From contig NC_047089.1 of assembly GCF_902459505.1 (NCBI RefSeq), positions 28,027,161 to 28,091,160 of the forward strand: a stretch of 64,000 bases of DNA, given 5' to 3'. Under the pieces are notes generated by a model. That model was not told the DNA's origin, ran no database searches, and was given only the letters and a program-made list of their open reading frames with translations. Each line of letters starts with the position of its first letter. The stretch's first letter is position 1. The position numbers were made by a program, and so were the translations under genes. Shown piece by piece: positions 10,640 through 19,794 of this stretch. The stretch is from Geotrypetes seraphini. Its lineage: Eukaryota; Chordata; Amphibia; Gymnophiona; Dermophiidae.

Positions 10640-11062
10640 GACAAAATTGCGCGAGACAACGGCGCACCGACAATGAGCACAGACAACTGAGCGCAAGATT
10701 GACGGTGTGCCGAAGAAAAGCACTATTTTAAAGGGTTCTGACGGGGGGTGTTGGTGGGGGAACCCCCCTATTTTACTTAACAGACATCGCGCTGGTGTTG
10801 TGGGGGGTTTGTAACCCCCCTCATTATACTTGAAACCAAACTTTTTGCCTGTTTTGTAGGGAAAAAGTTCAGTTTTAAGTATAATGTGGGGGGTTACAAC
10901 CCCCCAAACCCCCCCACAACGCCAGCGCAATGTCTGTTAAGTAAAGTGGGGGGGTTCCCCCACACACACCCCGTCGGAGCCCTTTAAAATAGTGCTTTTC
11001 TTCGGCGCGCCGTCAACCTTGCGCTCAGTTGTCGGCGCGCTGTTGTCTCGCGCAATTTAGTC
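10640..11062. repeat. Long palindromic MITE
   Basis: Almost the whole 423 bp is a hairpin: GACAAAATTGCGCGAGACAA at the left is mirrored by TTGTCTCGCGCAATTTAGTC at the right, and the match continues to a loop near 10854. The superfamily is not clear; no convincing target duplication was found. Confidence 0.65.
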
Positions 11063-11781
11063 CCGTCACCATGTTGGATATGGTGGTGGAGAGGGAACAA
11101 AGGGACAGATTGAAGTGGATGCAAGGGGGAGGAATATTGGACATAGTGATAGAGAGAGAGATGTGGCATGGTGCTGGAAAGGGGTGATAGAAAGAGAAAT
11201 GGGCATGGGGCTGGTGGGCAGTGATGAAAATGCTGCACGATCCGGGAGATGAGAGAGGGAGAAATGTTGGATGTGGCAGTAGAGGGGATGGGAGAGATTC
11301 CTGGATCTCTCAAGATAGATGGGCAGTGAGAGAGAGAAAGAGGGAGACATATTGCCAATAGGGGTGGAGGAGAGAGGAAGAAAAGTTGGACTTATGGAGG
11401 GAGAGAGATGTTGGTTGGGGAAGGGAATGAGGACTGAAGAAGAAGTGTGCAGGAGGCAGAAAGAAAGAAATATTGGATGCACAGTCAGAAGGAAGTGCAG
11501 CCAGAAACTCATGAAATCACTAGACAACAAAGGTAGGAAAAATGATTTTATTTTCAATTTAGTGATAGAAATGTGTCAGTATTGAGAATTTATATCTGCT
11601 GTCTACATTTTGCACTGGATTTGTCTATTTTTTTATAGTTGTTACTGAGGTGACATTGCATATTTTAAAGTCATCTACCTTGATCTCTTTAAAAAAAAAG
11701 AATACATTTTCTCTGCATACAATGTAATTTATGTTTTTAAAAAAAATTATTTTGTGGTTACCATTATGTATTAATAAGATT

Positions 11782-12007
11782 GTTTATTAATTTGCAATGC
11801 CAAGCAACAATTATACAGCAGAATAAAACTTTTTTTTACATAAGCACATCCTATAGCTCCACTCCCTTCCCTTCCCCACCCCGACAAACAAAGCAATATA
11901 GAAGCACCTAGCTAGAATTAACATGGTAAGAATCACATATTCAATAAGCGACTCCTTGCATTAGGTGTGAGATCTCTCCAAAAGTGTTCCCAAATCAGAC
12001 GAAATCG
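11782..12007 (-). mobile_element. LINE 3' fragment with a 19-bp TSD
   Basis: The insert is bounded by identical copies of ATTATGTATTAATAAGATT at 11763-11781 and 12008-12026. A TSD this long means target-primed reverse transcription by an L1-like machinery. No open frame remains. Confidence 0.6.
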
Positions 12008-12189
12008 ATTATGTATTAATAAGATTATATTGTGTGTATATGAAAAATGAATGGAAGAACTGCATTACAATTAGTGCTATTATTATGGGGGTGGGGTCTG
12101 GGGAGGAGTTTGGGTGGGGGTACTCAGTTGCTATTTGTTAGACTTAAGGGGTACTTGGCTTGATGAAGTTGAGAAACTTTCCCATACAC

Positions 12190-12540
12190 CATAAAGGGGT
12201 TATGGTGAGATGTGTATCTGAGACCTTTTATTTGAAGTTCACTGCTGTGCCCCCTAAAGTGTCCCACTGTTATGCTGGGATGTCTGTGTGGTACTACAAA
12301 TGTTGGCCTCCTCCTACTTCCCAATGACTTGTTTTTCATTTGTACTTTTTATTTTTTAATGGTTCCAAAAGACAGATGCACTGAACACAAACACAACCAT
12401 TTTTGAAAAAACAAGATGGACATTTTGCAGTTTTTAAAATGGGCATGCTTGGTACTTGATTTTTTGTGTCTTCCGCAAAAATGTCTAAAGTCGGATTTAA
12501 ATGTCATCTCAAAAATGGCGGCCTGCCACATGTTTCAACT
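12190..12540. repeat. Dispersed repeat, also at 57000-57717
   Basis: GGGTTATGGTGAGATGTGTATCT near 12196 matches the repeat edge at 57700 that was split by a Tc1 element. No gene is seen in 12190-13430; the rest of that interval is unassigned. Confidence 0.35.
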
Positions 12541-13439
12541 CCACTTGTCCCCTTTACTGTCTAGTAAGATGTTTTAATATGTTTTGTGTTGACATTGTAA
12601 GTACTGTTAGTTATGTCCAAGTTATCCTCACTGTACACTGCCTTGGGTGAATTTCTTTAAAAATAAAAAAAAGGTAAATAAATCCTAATAACCTAAATAA
12701 ATAAATGAATGGATGAAGAAAGAAAGAAATGTGACACATAAACAAGAACCAGCAAAAAGGAATCAGCCTGATAACAGCACAATGAGACAAGAAGAAATCT
12801 CTTGGTCAACAAAAGTAAAAAAACATTCTGTTTTGACTTTAATTGTTAAAAAGTGACTACCTGGAGTATCATTTTAATTGTTTTAAACTACATTTAAAGG
12901 GGGGGGGGGGTTTCTCCCACGTTCCCCACATCTTCTTCAACATCCAGAACCTAAATTTGGATTGTGAGGAAGAAATGGAGAAAATCGATGGTGAAGGGCG
13001 CAAGGGAGGCCCCTGTCTACATTTTTTTTTTAATTAAGAAATTATTTCAAGTGGAATAGAAATTACAAAAGTCATTTGAGAGGAAAGTGCTGACAGCTTG
13101 TTGGGAGAAAGTTTGTGTGGGTTTGCCAGAGAAACAGAAAGCATAGTGTTCCAGCTTGGTGGGAAGATAGCGTCATCCCGAGCTGAGGAGAGAGGGTGGG
13201 TCCCTGAGAGGCTCACAGAAAGAATCAATGGGACTTTGAGCTCTCAAGGGTGTCACCAGGAGAAGACAGAGCAAAGATTGTGTGGCTTTCATGTCAAAGA
13301 GGTAACTGTGAGAGTGAGGGAAAGATTAGCAGGAAAGATAAGAGGGTGAGACCTGGAGTGACTCACCACATGTACCAAAGGAGTTGTATGAAGAGATTGG
13401 CGGAACATCATAAAAGGGTTTTGAATTGACTAACATAAA

Positions 13440-14070
13440 TAACTTTGAAAACAGTGTCAGTAAGCTGTCACGCTTAGATTACTGCAATCTACTCCTAACT
13501 GGTCTCCTTCAGTGTCGCCTCTCCCCCTTGCAATCTGTGCAAAACTCTGCTGCGCGACTCATCTTCTACCGACCTGGCTACGCTCATGTCACCCCTCTCC
13601 TTAAGTCACTTCACTGGCTCCATATCTGCCATCGCATACAGTTCAAAATCTTATTGCCGACCTCCAAGTGTGTTCATTCTGCTGCCCCTCAATATCTCTC
13701 CTCCCTTCTCTCTCCTTATACACCTCCCAGAGAACTCGGTTCTTCAGATAAAGTTACTCTTAACGTTACCCTTCTTCTCCACTGCCAATTCCAGACTTTG
13801 TTCCTTTCATCTAGCTGCCCCCTATGCCTGGAATAAATTACCCTGAGTTTGTCCGTCAAGCCCCTTCCCTCGTTTAAATGCAGATCCCTCAATCGTTAAC
13901 CCTATTCCTCTGCCCTCCAACCCATCCAGCTGATTAACCTGTATCCATGACATCCTGTTTGTCTGTCTTGCCTGTTTAGATTGTAAGCTCTTCGGAGCAG
14001 GGACTGTTTTCTTACTCTTTGTGACTCTGTGCAGCGCTTCCTGCGTCGGGTAGCCCTACAGAAATCATTA
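13440..14070 (+). mobile_element. L2-like LINE, 3' end
   Basis: The frame at 13426-13836 shows SRLDYCNLLLTGL, LQSVQNSAARLIF and LKSLHWLHICHRIQFKIL, the C-terminal reverse-transcriptase pattern of the L2 group. It ends with TTAGATTGTAAGCTCTTCGGAGCAGGGACTG. The same family is at 51640-52265. It stops directly upstream of FUT4. Confidence 0.75.
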
Positions 14071-14084
14071 ATAGCAATTGTGAA

Positions 14085-14342
14085 TTAAACCCAGTTATCA
14101 ACCGCATCTTGCTCTCCCCTGATTCTTCGATAAGAGTTAAGGTAGTGGCAGACCCAGTTTAAGCTTTTGTCCATCGGAGTCTTAACTTGCACGCCAGAGC
14201 CCGTCCATCCCAGGGCGAAAGCAACGGCGGGGCTCAAGGTCGCTTCACACCTCGCCACGTCACCTCGCCCCGGCCCATCCCCCGGCCGCGAGCGGCAACA
14301 AAAGAGCCGCGCCAGCAGACGCGAACCCGAGCCCGCGCGCGC
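14085..14342 (+). promoter_or_regulatory. FUT4: FUT4 5' flank and probable 5' UTR
   Basis: CpG-rich sequence rises sharply from about 14190 up to the start codon, against AT-rich repeats further upstream. The coding frame is open back to 14187 but has no ATG there, so the long N-terminal form known in human FUT4 is not supported. No TATA box was recognised. Confidence 0.45.
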
Positions 14343-15368
14343 ATGGCCAAGCGCCGCAGAACCCCGCGGCGCCGCTGCCGGCGGAGGCTGCTGGCCGCCG
14401 CCCTCACCTGCACCGCGCTGGCCGTGTACGCCGCCTGCGGCCACGAGCTGGCCCGGCTCCTGCGGCCGCCCCCTGCCCAGACCGTCACCGTGCTGCTCTG
14501 GGGGGAGACGTTCGGCGAGCGGCCGCGGCCGGGCGACTGCAAGCTGCTCTTCGACATCAGCGACTGCAACGTGACGACGGACCGCGGCCGGCTCGGGCAG
14601 GCGCAGGCGGTGCTCTTCCACCACCACGACCTGGGGGGCGCCCTGCCGGCGGAGCGGCCGGCCGGCCAGCGCTGGGTCTGGATGAACTTCGAGTCTCCCT
14701 CCAACACGGCCGGGCTGCGGGAGCTGGGCGGCGTCTTCAACTGGACCATGTCCTACAGGGTGGGCTCGGACATCTTCCTGCCCTACGGCTACCTCTACGC
14801 CCGCCGCAAGGAGGCGGCCGCCGCGCGCCTGCCCCGCAAGAGCAAGCTGCTGGCCTGGGTCATCAGCAACTGGGGCGAGGAGCAGGAGCGCGTGCAGTAC
14901 TACAGGCGGCTGGCGCGGCACGTGCGCGTCGACGTATACGGCCGTGCCGGGCTGCGGCTGCCCGGGGACAGCGTGCTGCGCGCCGTCTCGCGCTACAAGT
15001 TCTACCTGGCCTTCGAGAACTCGCAGCACCCGGACTACATCACCGAGAAGCTCTGGCGCAACGCCTTCGGGGCGAGCGCCGTGCCGGTGGTGCTGGGGCC
15101 CAGCCGGGCCAACTACGAGCTTTTCGTGCCCGGGGACTCCTTCATCCACGTGGATGATTTCTCGAGCCCGCGGAAGCTGGCCGGCTACCTCAAGCTCCTG
15201 GACCGCAACCCGCCGCTCTACCGGCGCTACTTCGCCTGGCGGAAGCGCTACCAGGTGCACGTGGCGTCCTTCTGGAGCGAGCACTTCTGCACCGTCTGCC
15301 AGGCGGTGAGGGTGGCCGGGGACCAGTTGAAGACCGTGCACGACCTGGCTGGCTGGTTCGAGAGCTGA
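14343..15368 (+). CDS. FUT4: Alpha-1,3-fucosyltransferase 4, intact single exon
   Basis: This Golgi type II membrane enzyme transfers fucose from GDP-fucose to N-acetylglucosamine in lactosamine chains, making Lewis x-type glycans. The 341-residue protein has a short basic tail, a membrane anchor at about residues 15-33 (LLAAALTCTALAVYA, very like human FUT4), a short stem, then the GT10 domain. Visible family motifs in order: VLLWGETF, CNVTTDR, VWMNFESPS, FNWTMSYR, YKFYLAFENSQHPDYITEKLW (split across the donor-binding region), VPVVLGPSRANYE, FIHVDDF and the terminal C..C of FCTVCQAV. NVT and NWT are potential glycosylation sites. The start is the first ATG in frame and gives the short form. 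Codon use is extremely GC-rich. No stop or frameshift was seen. Synteny with PIWIL4 supports FUT4 over its paralogues. Confidence 0.95.
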   Translation: MAKRRRTPRRRCRRRLLAAALTCTALAVYAACGHELARLLRPPPAQTVTVLLWGETFGERPRPGDCKLLFDISDCNVTTDRGRLGQAQAVLFHHHDLGGALPAERPAGQRWVWMNFESPSNTAGLRELGGVFNWTMSYRVGSDIFLPYGYLYARRKEAAAARLPRKSKLLAWVISNWGEEQERVQYYRRLARHVRVDVYGRAGLRLPGDSVLRAVSRYKFYLAFENSQHPDYITEKLWRNAFGASAVPVVLGPSRANYELFVPGDSFIHVDDFSSPRKLAGYLKLLDRNPPLYRRYFAWRKRYQVHVASFWSEHFCTVCQAVRVAGDQLKTVHDLAGWFES

Positions 15369-15992
15369 GTTTTGAGCATCGGAATGGGAGACGTTTCTCA
15401 GCTGCAGTAAAACTTCTGCTTGGACCTTCCAAGAGGCGTTTTGCGGAGACTTTGACAACTATTGGTCCGACGTGCGAACAGTTATACAGAGAAGAAAAGA
15501 ATGTCAAAGATGCTGAATGTACTCGCGAGGCATTTGCACTTTTGAAGATTTTACCTCTGCTCTTCCTCATTTGGGACCTACAGAGAATTGGAATGCTTTA
15601 ATGAGGCTGAAGTGGAGCCTTCGCTTTTATTCTGGGCTCTAGTTTAGCAGCCAAGTGTCTGGGGCCGACCTTTTGGGGCCCAGAACAGGGGTACAGTACA
15701 TGGAGTGAGCATTCAGGGAAATACTCATCTAATAACCAGGCTGCATTCTCCATTGGAAACTGCTGTTTCAGCCCTGTCCGCCTGCGCTGCCTCACTTCTG
15801 TGCCTCCCTCTGTCCAGCCTTAGGTGCTCTGTTTCATGGGATTTCTTCCAGTATTAATTCTGAGCTTGAATGTTTACGAAACCTTTCATTCTCCCCAAAA
15901 CGTGCTAACACAGATAGTGGCATAGGAATTGGCAGCAGTACACCTTTTGTTCACTGTAAAAACAAAGATAAACAACTGTCCCATTTATAATA
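15369..15992 (+). other. FUT4: Probable FUT4 3' UTR
   Basis: Unique-looking sequence follows the stop codon up to a TIR element at 15993. No canonical AATAAA was noticed in it; an ATTAAA occurs further on near 17145, so the transcript may run through the transposon. This is inference. Confidence 0.35.
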
Positions 15993-16176
15993 CCGTATTT
16001 GCCGGCGTATAAGACGACTTTTCAGTACCTTAAAATCCTCCCCAAAGTCGGGGGTCGTCTTATACGCCGGGTACTGTTTACATGCAGTGGCGTACCAAGG
16101 GGAGGGGGCGGTGCGCCCCGGGTGCCAGCCCTAAGGGGGTGCTCCCGGCCTTGCCGTTCAATCCCCCCCCCCACCC

Positions 16177-16415
16177 CCGAAGGACCGCTCGCCCCACTGA
16201 CCTTCCTGCACCACCTGTGAAGCAGTCCGCAGCAGGATCGCGAAGTCAGCGTCAGCGATCCCGCCCCTCCTCTGATGTCAGAGGAGGGGCGGGACCGTGG
16301 CGCAGGAAGCAGCGCAGGGATCGCTGACGCTGACTTCGCGATCCTGCTGCGGCTGCTTCATAGGTGGTGCGGGGAGGCCAGGGGGGCGAGCGGTCCTTCG
16401 GGGTGGGTCAGGGCA
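16177..16415. repeat. CpG-rich palindrome
   Basis: The arms mirror each other around CTCTGATGTCAGAG (centre about 16276). Both arms contain GCGATCC and AGCAGGATCGCGAAGTCAGC-type sequence. A closely related palindrome is at 38936-39200. Confidence 0.65.
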
Positions 16416-16439
16416 TCAGGCCTTCAGGGTGGGGCGGGC

Positions 16440-16650
16440 GGGCAGGCAGGCAAGCTTTCAAGGGGGAGGGGGTGACAGGCAGGCAGGCCTTCAAGGGGGG
16501 ACAGGCCTTCAAGGGGGGAAAGGCAGGCAGGCCTTCAAGGGGGAGACAGGCCTTCAAGGGGGAGACAGGCCTACAAGGGGGGGGACAGGCCTTCGGGGGG
16601 GTGCAGGCCTTCGGGGGGTGCAGACCTTCAAGGGGGGGACAGGCAGGCAG
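16440..16650. repeat. G-rich minisatellite
   Basis: Units of roughly 18-25 bases built on 'aggccttcaaggggggac' repeat about ten times. They are the reverse of the units at 37735-38760. Glycine-rich frames here are artefacts of the repeat. Confidence 0.75.
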
Positions 16651-16769
16651 AAGGTTGTGCAGAAGGTGTGCGGAAGAAGGGGTAGTCTTATACGGCGAGT
16701 TTATAACAAACTCTATATTTTAACTGTAAAAGTTGGGGGGTCGTCTTATACGCCGGCAAATACGGTATA

Positions 16770-17470
16770 TTTTTATGTTCAAAATACAATATCAGATATC
16801 AAGCTTTTATTAGTCTGCAAGCTGTGAATATGGTAACTTAAATAGAATCAGATAGTTCTGTAATTCTGTGTAATGAAGACAAAGGTGTAGCTGGAGTGAC
16901 ATGAAGGGCTAACTCTACAAGTGTCCCCCCTCTCTTTATCCATTGCTCCCCCAATGTAAGCAGGCACACTAGGTGAATGAAAGGCAGAGATATTCCATGG
17001 TGCTTTGGGTCACAGTTTCTTCTGACATTGTAGGGAGAAGTTACATAGACTTAACCTTATAAAGAAATCTGTGAAAACGAATATATTTAGATTTCTTTTT
17101 TAAATTGTGGATTTCATTTTCAAGACGTTCTTAGTGTTTACTTATTAAAGCATCCCTCCTATGGGGGATCTCTCTCTTGTTTTATGCCATGACATCCTCA
17201 ATTTAAGGTAAATATGATAATGCCAAGATCTTTAATGCAACTAATGTGAACCTAGCTTGAGACACCAAAGAATGGACTCACCAGAACATATTGGTATTAG
17301 GGGATAGGATTTGCTCGTAATGAAAAGTACTTGGTATCAAACCATAAAAAGGATACTTAGCAATAACTTAAGAGAAAGTAAATGAGTGAAGAAACAAATT
17401 GAGGGGATTCTGGCCAATGCAAGATACTCCTGCTTTGCTTCATTTGTTGAAACATTTTAACAGTTTAATA
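16770..17470. other. No gene seen
   Basis: AT-rich sequence with no recognisable domain or repeat end. It could include the distal FUT4 3' UTR. Confidence 0.3.
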
Positions 17471-17473
17471 TAT

Positions 17474-17590
17474 CCCAGGGATGTCCACAATTTTTTGGCT
17501 TGCAAGCTACTTTTAAAATGTCCAAGTCAAAATGATCTACCAACAATAAAAAAACAAACAAACAAAGTACAATGTATGCAGAGAAAATGT
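17474..17590. mobile_element. hAT end, CAGGGGTG family
   Basis: CAGGGATGTCCACAATTTTTTG followed by GGCTTGCAAGCTACTTTTAAAA matches in reverse the right end of the element at 6000-7683. Confidence 0.6.
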
Positions 17591-17799
17591 TAATTATAGA
17601 ACGAGAACTAGAAGGCCTTGAGCATGCGCAGATGCTCAAGGCCCAGCACAAGGAAGAGAGCAGATCTTTGGGCACCGGCATGTCCTTTGCGTTGGTGCCG
17701 GTGCCAGATGGGGGTAAGACAATGTGTTTGGGTGGGGGATGCCAGATCGTTGGGGGGGGGGAGTAAGCTACAGCAGCGCCGCTGGCCTCAGGGTTGGGG

Positions 17800-17925
17800 T
17801 GATGGGAACGTATCAAGCGAGTTTCCCTTTGTTCCTATGGGGAAACTTGCTTTGATATAGGAGTACTTTGGTTTACAAGCATGCTTCTGGAACGAATTAT
17901 GCTCGTAAACCAAAGTTCCACTGTA
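17800..17925. repeat. Mariner-like inverted pair
   Basis: The right end reads CGTAAACCAAAGTTCCACTGTA, and TTTGGTTTACAAGCAT lies 50 bases before it. These are typical ends of a short Tc1/mariner MITE. Confidence 0.45.
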
Positions 17926-18189
17926 TTTGGATTTCTGCCAGGTATTTGTGACCTGGATTGGCCACTGTAGAAACAGGATACTGGGGTAGATGGACCATTG
18001 TTCTGACCCAGTAGTTCTTGTTTTGTAGTGAGTAACTCGCACTACCTACTACCTACCCACATAAAAACATTAAATATACTGAACTTCAGGAAGGCAATAA
18101 AAACTCACCCCTGACCCTGTATGAGAGTGCGCCAATCCAAACTCCTTGAACCATCTGACAAAAGAGCCCCGACCCTCCACTGTCGAGTC

Positions 18190-18545
18190 TCAAATGCTGA
18201 TGTGCTTCGTCCTATGTCTGACCATGTCATGTTTTGTTATACATTGTTCTACCACACTGTCATACAGTTTGCCATCCTTGTCCTATACTATACCATATGT
18301 CATATTTGCCATACTATGATCTCTCATGCCATGCTTGCCATACAATGTTCACCATTCATGTTTTCCATGCTATGTTTGTCATGCACACTTGCCTTACTGT
18401 TAGTCATGCTTTGTAATACTATGTTTTCTATATTATACTCACCATGCTGTCTCATCATACCATGTTTTCTCACGTTTGTTTTTGTTTTTTTTAACCATGC
18501 TTTGTTAACTATGTTTTTGCCATCTTTGTCAATGTTTGCCATGCT
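18190..18545. repeat. Degenerate short tandem repeat
   Basis: Words such as 'ccatgcta' and 'tttgccat' recur at irregular spacing for about 350 bases. The 145-codon hydrophobic frame at 18121-18558 is produced by this repeat and has no recognisable domain. Confidence 0.5.
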
Positions 18546-18550
18546 GTGTG

Positions 18551-18775
18551 TACTGTAGTGCAGTGGTTAGAGCTACAGCCTTGGCACCCTGAGGTTGTGG
18601 GTTTGAATCCTGCACGGCTCCTTGTGACCCTGGGCAAGTTACTTAATCCCCTTTGTCCCAGGAGCATTAGAAAGAGTGTGAGCCCACCTGAACAGTCAGG
18701 GAAAAATGCTTGAGTACCTGAATAATTTGTAATCCATAGAATTGTAGGATATAAATTATTAAAAGAAAGAACATA
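18551..18775 (+). repeat. tRNA-derived SINE
   Basis: GTGCAGTGGTTAGAGC (A-box-like), GAGGTTGTGGGTTTGAATCC (B-box-like) and CTTGTGACCCTGGGCAAGTT are in order, followed by the common SINE body and an A/T-rich tail. Confidence 0.7.
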
Positions 18776-18789
18776 CTATGGTTGAGAAT

Positions 18790-18975
18790 GTGGTGCAGCT
18801 GCTCCTTGTGACCCTGGGCAAATCACTTAATCCCTCCCATTGTCCCAGGTACATTAGATAGTGAGCCCACCAGGACAGATAGAGAAAAATGCTTGAGTAC
18901 TTGAATAAATTCATGTAAATCTTCTGAATTCCCCTGACAGAATGGTATAGAAAATTGAATGAATAAATAAAATAC
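18790..18975 (+). repeat. SINE, second copy lacking most of its head
   Basis: CTCCTTGTGACCCTGGGCAA to the tail GTATAGAAAATTGAATGAAT repeats the body of the preceding SINE. The A and B boxes are gone. Confidence 0.65.
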
Positions 18976-19114
18976 TGAGCCCATGTTATTTTAATCTTTT
19001 GTATTTAAGTTCTGGAAGGGGCATGCCAAGGGTGGAGAATGGGCATGGACACACTATCCAGCTAGTATCTTCCGATTACCATGTGCTAACTGTGCCTTCT
19101 AGATAGGAGGTAGT

Positions 19115-19794
19115 TGAAAAGGCTTAGGTCCCAATTCCTGCCCCATACTTTCTCTGTCTCTGTCATTTGGAAGTCAGGTACCTGGGGACATATCTTAAAG
19201 ACCAGAAATCATCTTCCAAAACATGTCCACTTTATTATCAGCTTCACATTCCTTTTATATCTTTTACATGAATCAGTGTTGTCAGCATGTGACGTAAACA
19301 CAAACCATATATGGACACAGGTCACACAAAACTTTAAACACATCAGCATTTTTTCTATCTGGAGATTGGAGTCCACAGAGGGTGCTGTGGTCAGCAGAGC
19401 TTTTTTCTTATCTAAAGCTGTCTGTAAATACGGCTTATAAAAACAATTGAATTCACTTCACAACAAGTTAAGAACATCTCTGTTCAAACATAAATGTCCT
19501 TGTAGTATTTTCAAAGAGGGAAAGACAAACAGGGTCTGGCTTTCTTACAGCTTGAAAACATGGCCTAAGGCAGTGAATCCCAACCCTGTCCTGGAGGAGC
19601 ACCAGGCCAATCGGGTTTTCAGGCTAGCCCTAATGAATATGCATGAGAGAGATTTGCATATGATGGAAGTGATAGGCATGCAAATTTGCTTCATGCATAT
19701 TCATTAGGGCTAGCCTGAAAACCCAATTGGCCTGGTGTTCCTCCAGGACAGGGTTGGGAACCACTGGCCTAAGGACTTGATACGTGTCCCTTCA
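19115..19794 (-). repeat. 3' LTR of the provirus
   Basis: Aligns along its length with 24816-25301 once the MITE at 19571-19766 and its extra target copy are set aside. Its ends are TG...CA. Confidence 0.9.
19571..19766. mobile_element. hAT MITE inside the LTR, exact 8-bp TSD
   Basis: CAGTGAATCCCAACCCTGTCC and its mirror image end the 196-bp unit. GCCTAAGG is duplicated at 19563-19570 and 19767-19774. The other LTR has only one GCCTAAGG and no insert, so the event is later than the provirus. Confidence 0.95.

Larger units (their letters stand above)
9853..12181. mobile_element. hAT element (CAGTGTTTCTCAAC), host of nested insertions
   Basis: The left end CAGTGTTTCTCAACATG and the right end ...GTTGAGAAACTTTC are flanked by TCATACAC (9845-9852) and CCATACAC (12182-12189), 7 of 8 bases alike. 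The interior is purine-rich (10260-10620 and 11070-11480) with no transposase. A long palindrome (10640-11062) and a LINE piece (11782-12007) are inserted. The 250-codon antisense frame at 10178-10930 crosses unrelated parts and is not a gene. Confidence 0.7.
15993..16765. mobile_element. TIR element with TA target site, carrying a piece of another element
   Basis: CCGTATTTGCCGGCGTATAA at the left is mirrored at the right end, with TA at 15991-15992 and 16766-16767. The TIRs continue as AGACGAC. Between them, 16084-16660 matches in reverse the right end, palindrome and tandem repeats of the composite hAT element at 37735-39293. No transposase is present. TA target use suggests the Tc1/mariner group. 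Confidence 0.65.

Noticed and set aside
10178-10930. 250-codon minus-strand frame
   Set aside because: Crosses a hAT interior and an unrelated palindrome; composition is low-complexity.
14187-14342. Longer FUT4 N-terminus
   Set aside because: The frame is open but contains no ATG before 14343.
14085-15458. 457-codon minus-strand frame
   Set aside because: Antisense shadow of the GC-rich FUT4 gene; no domain.
18121-18558. 145-codon hydrophobic frame as a membrane protein
   Set aside because: Arises from a degenerate tandem repeat.
18551-18640. tRNA gene
   Set aside because: A and B boxes belong to a multi-copy SINE; no acceptor stem.
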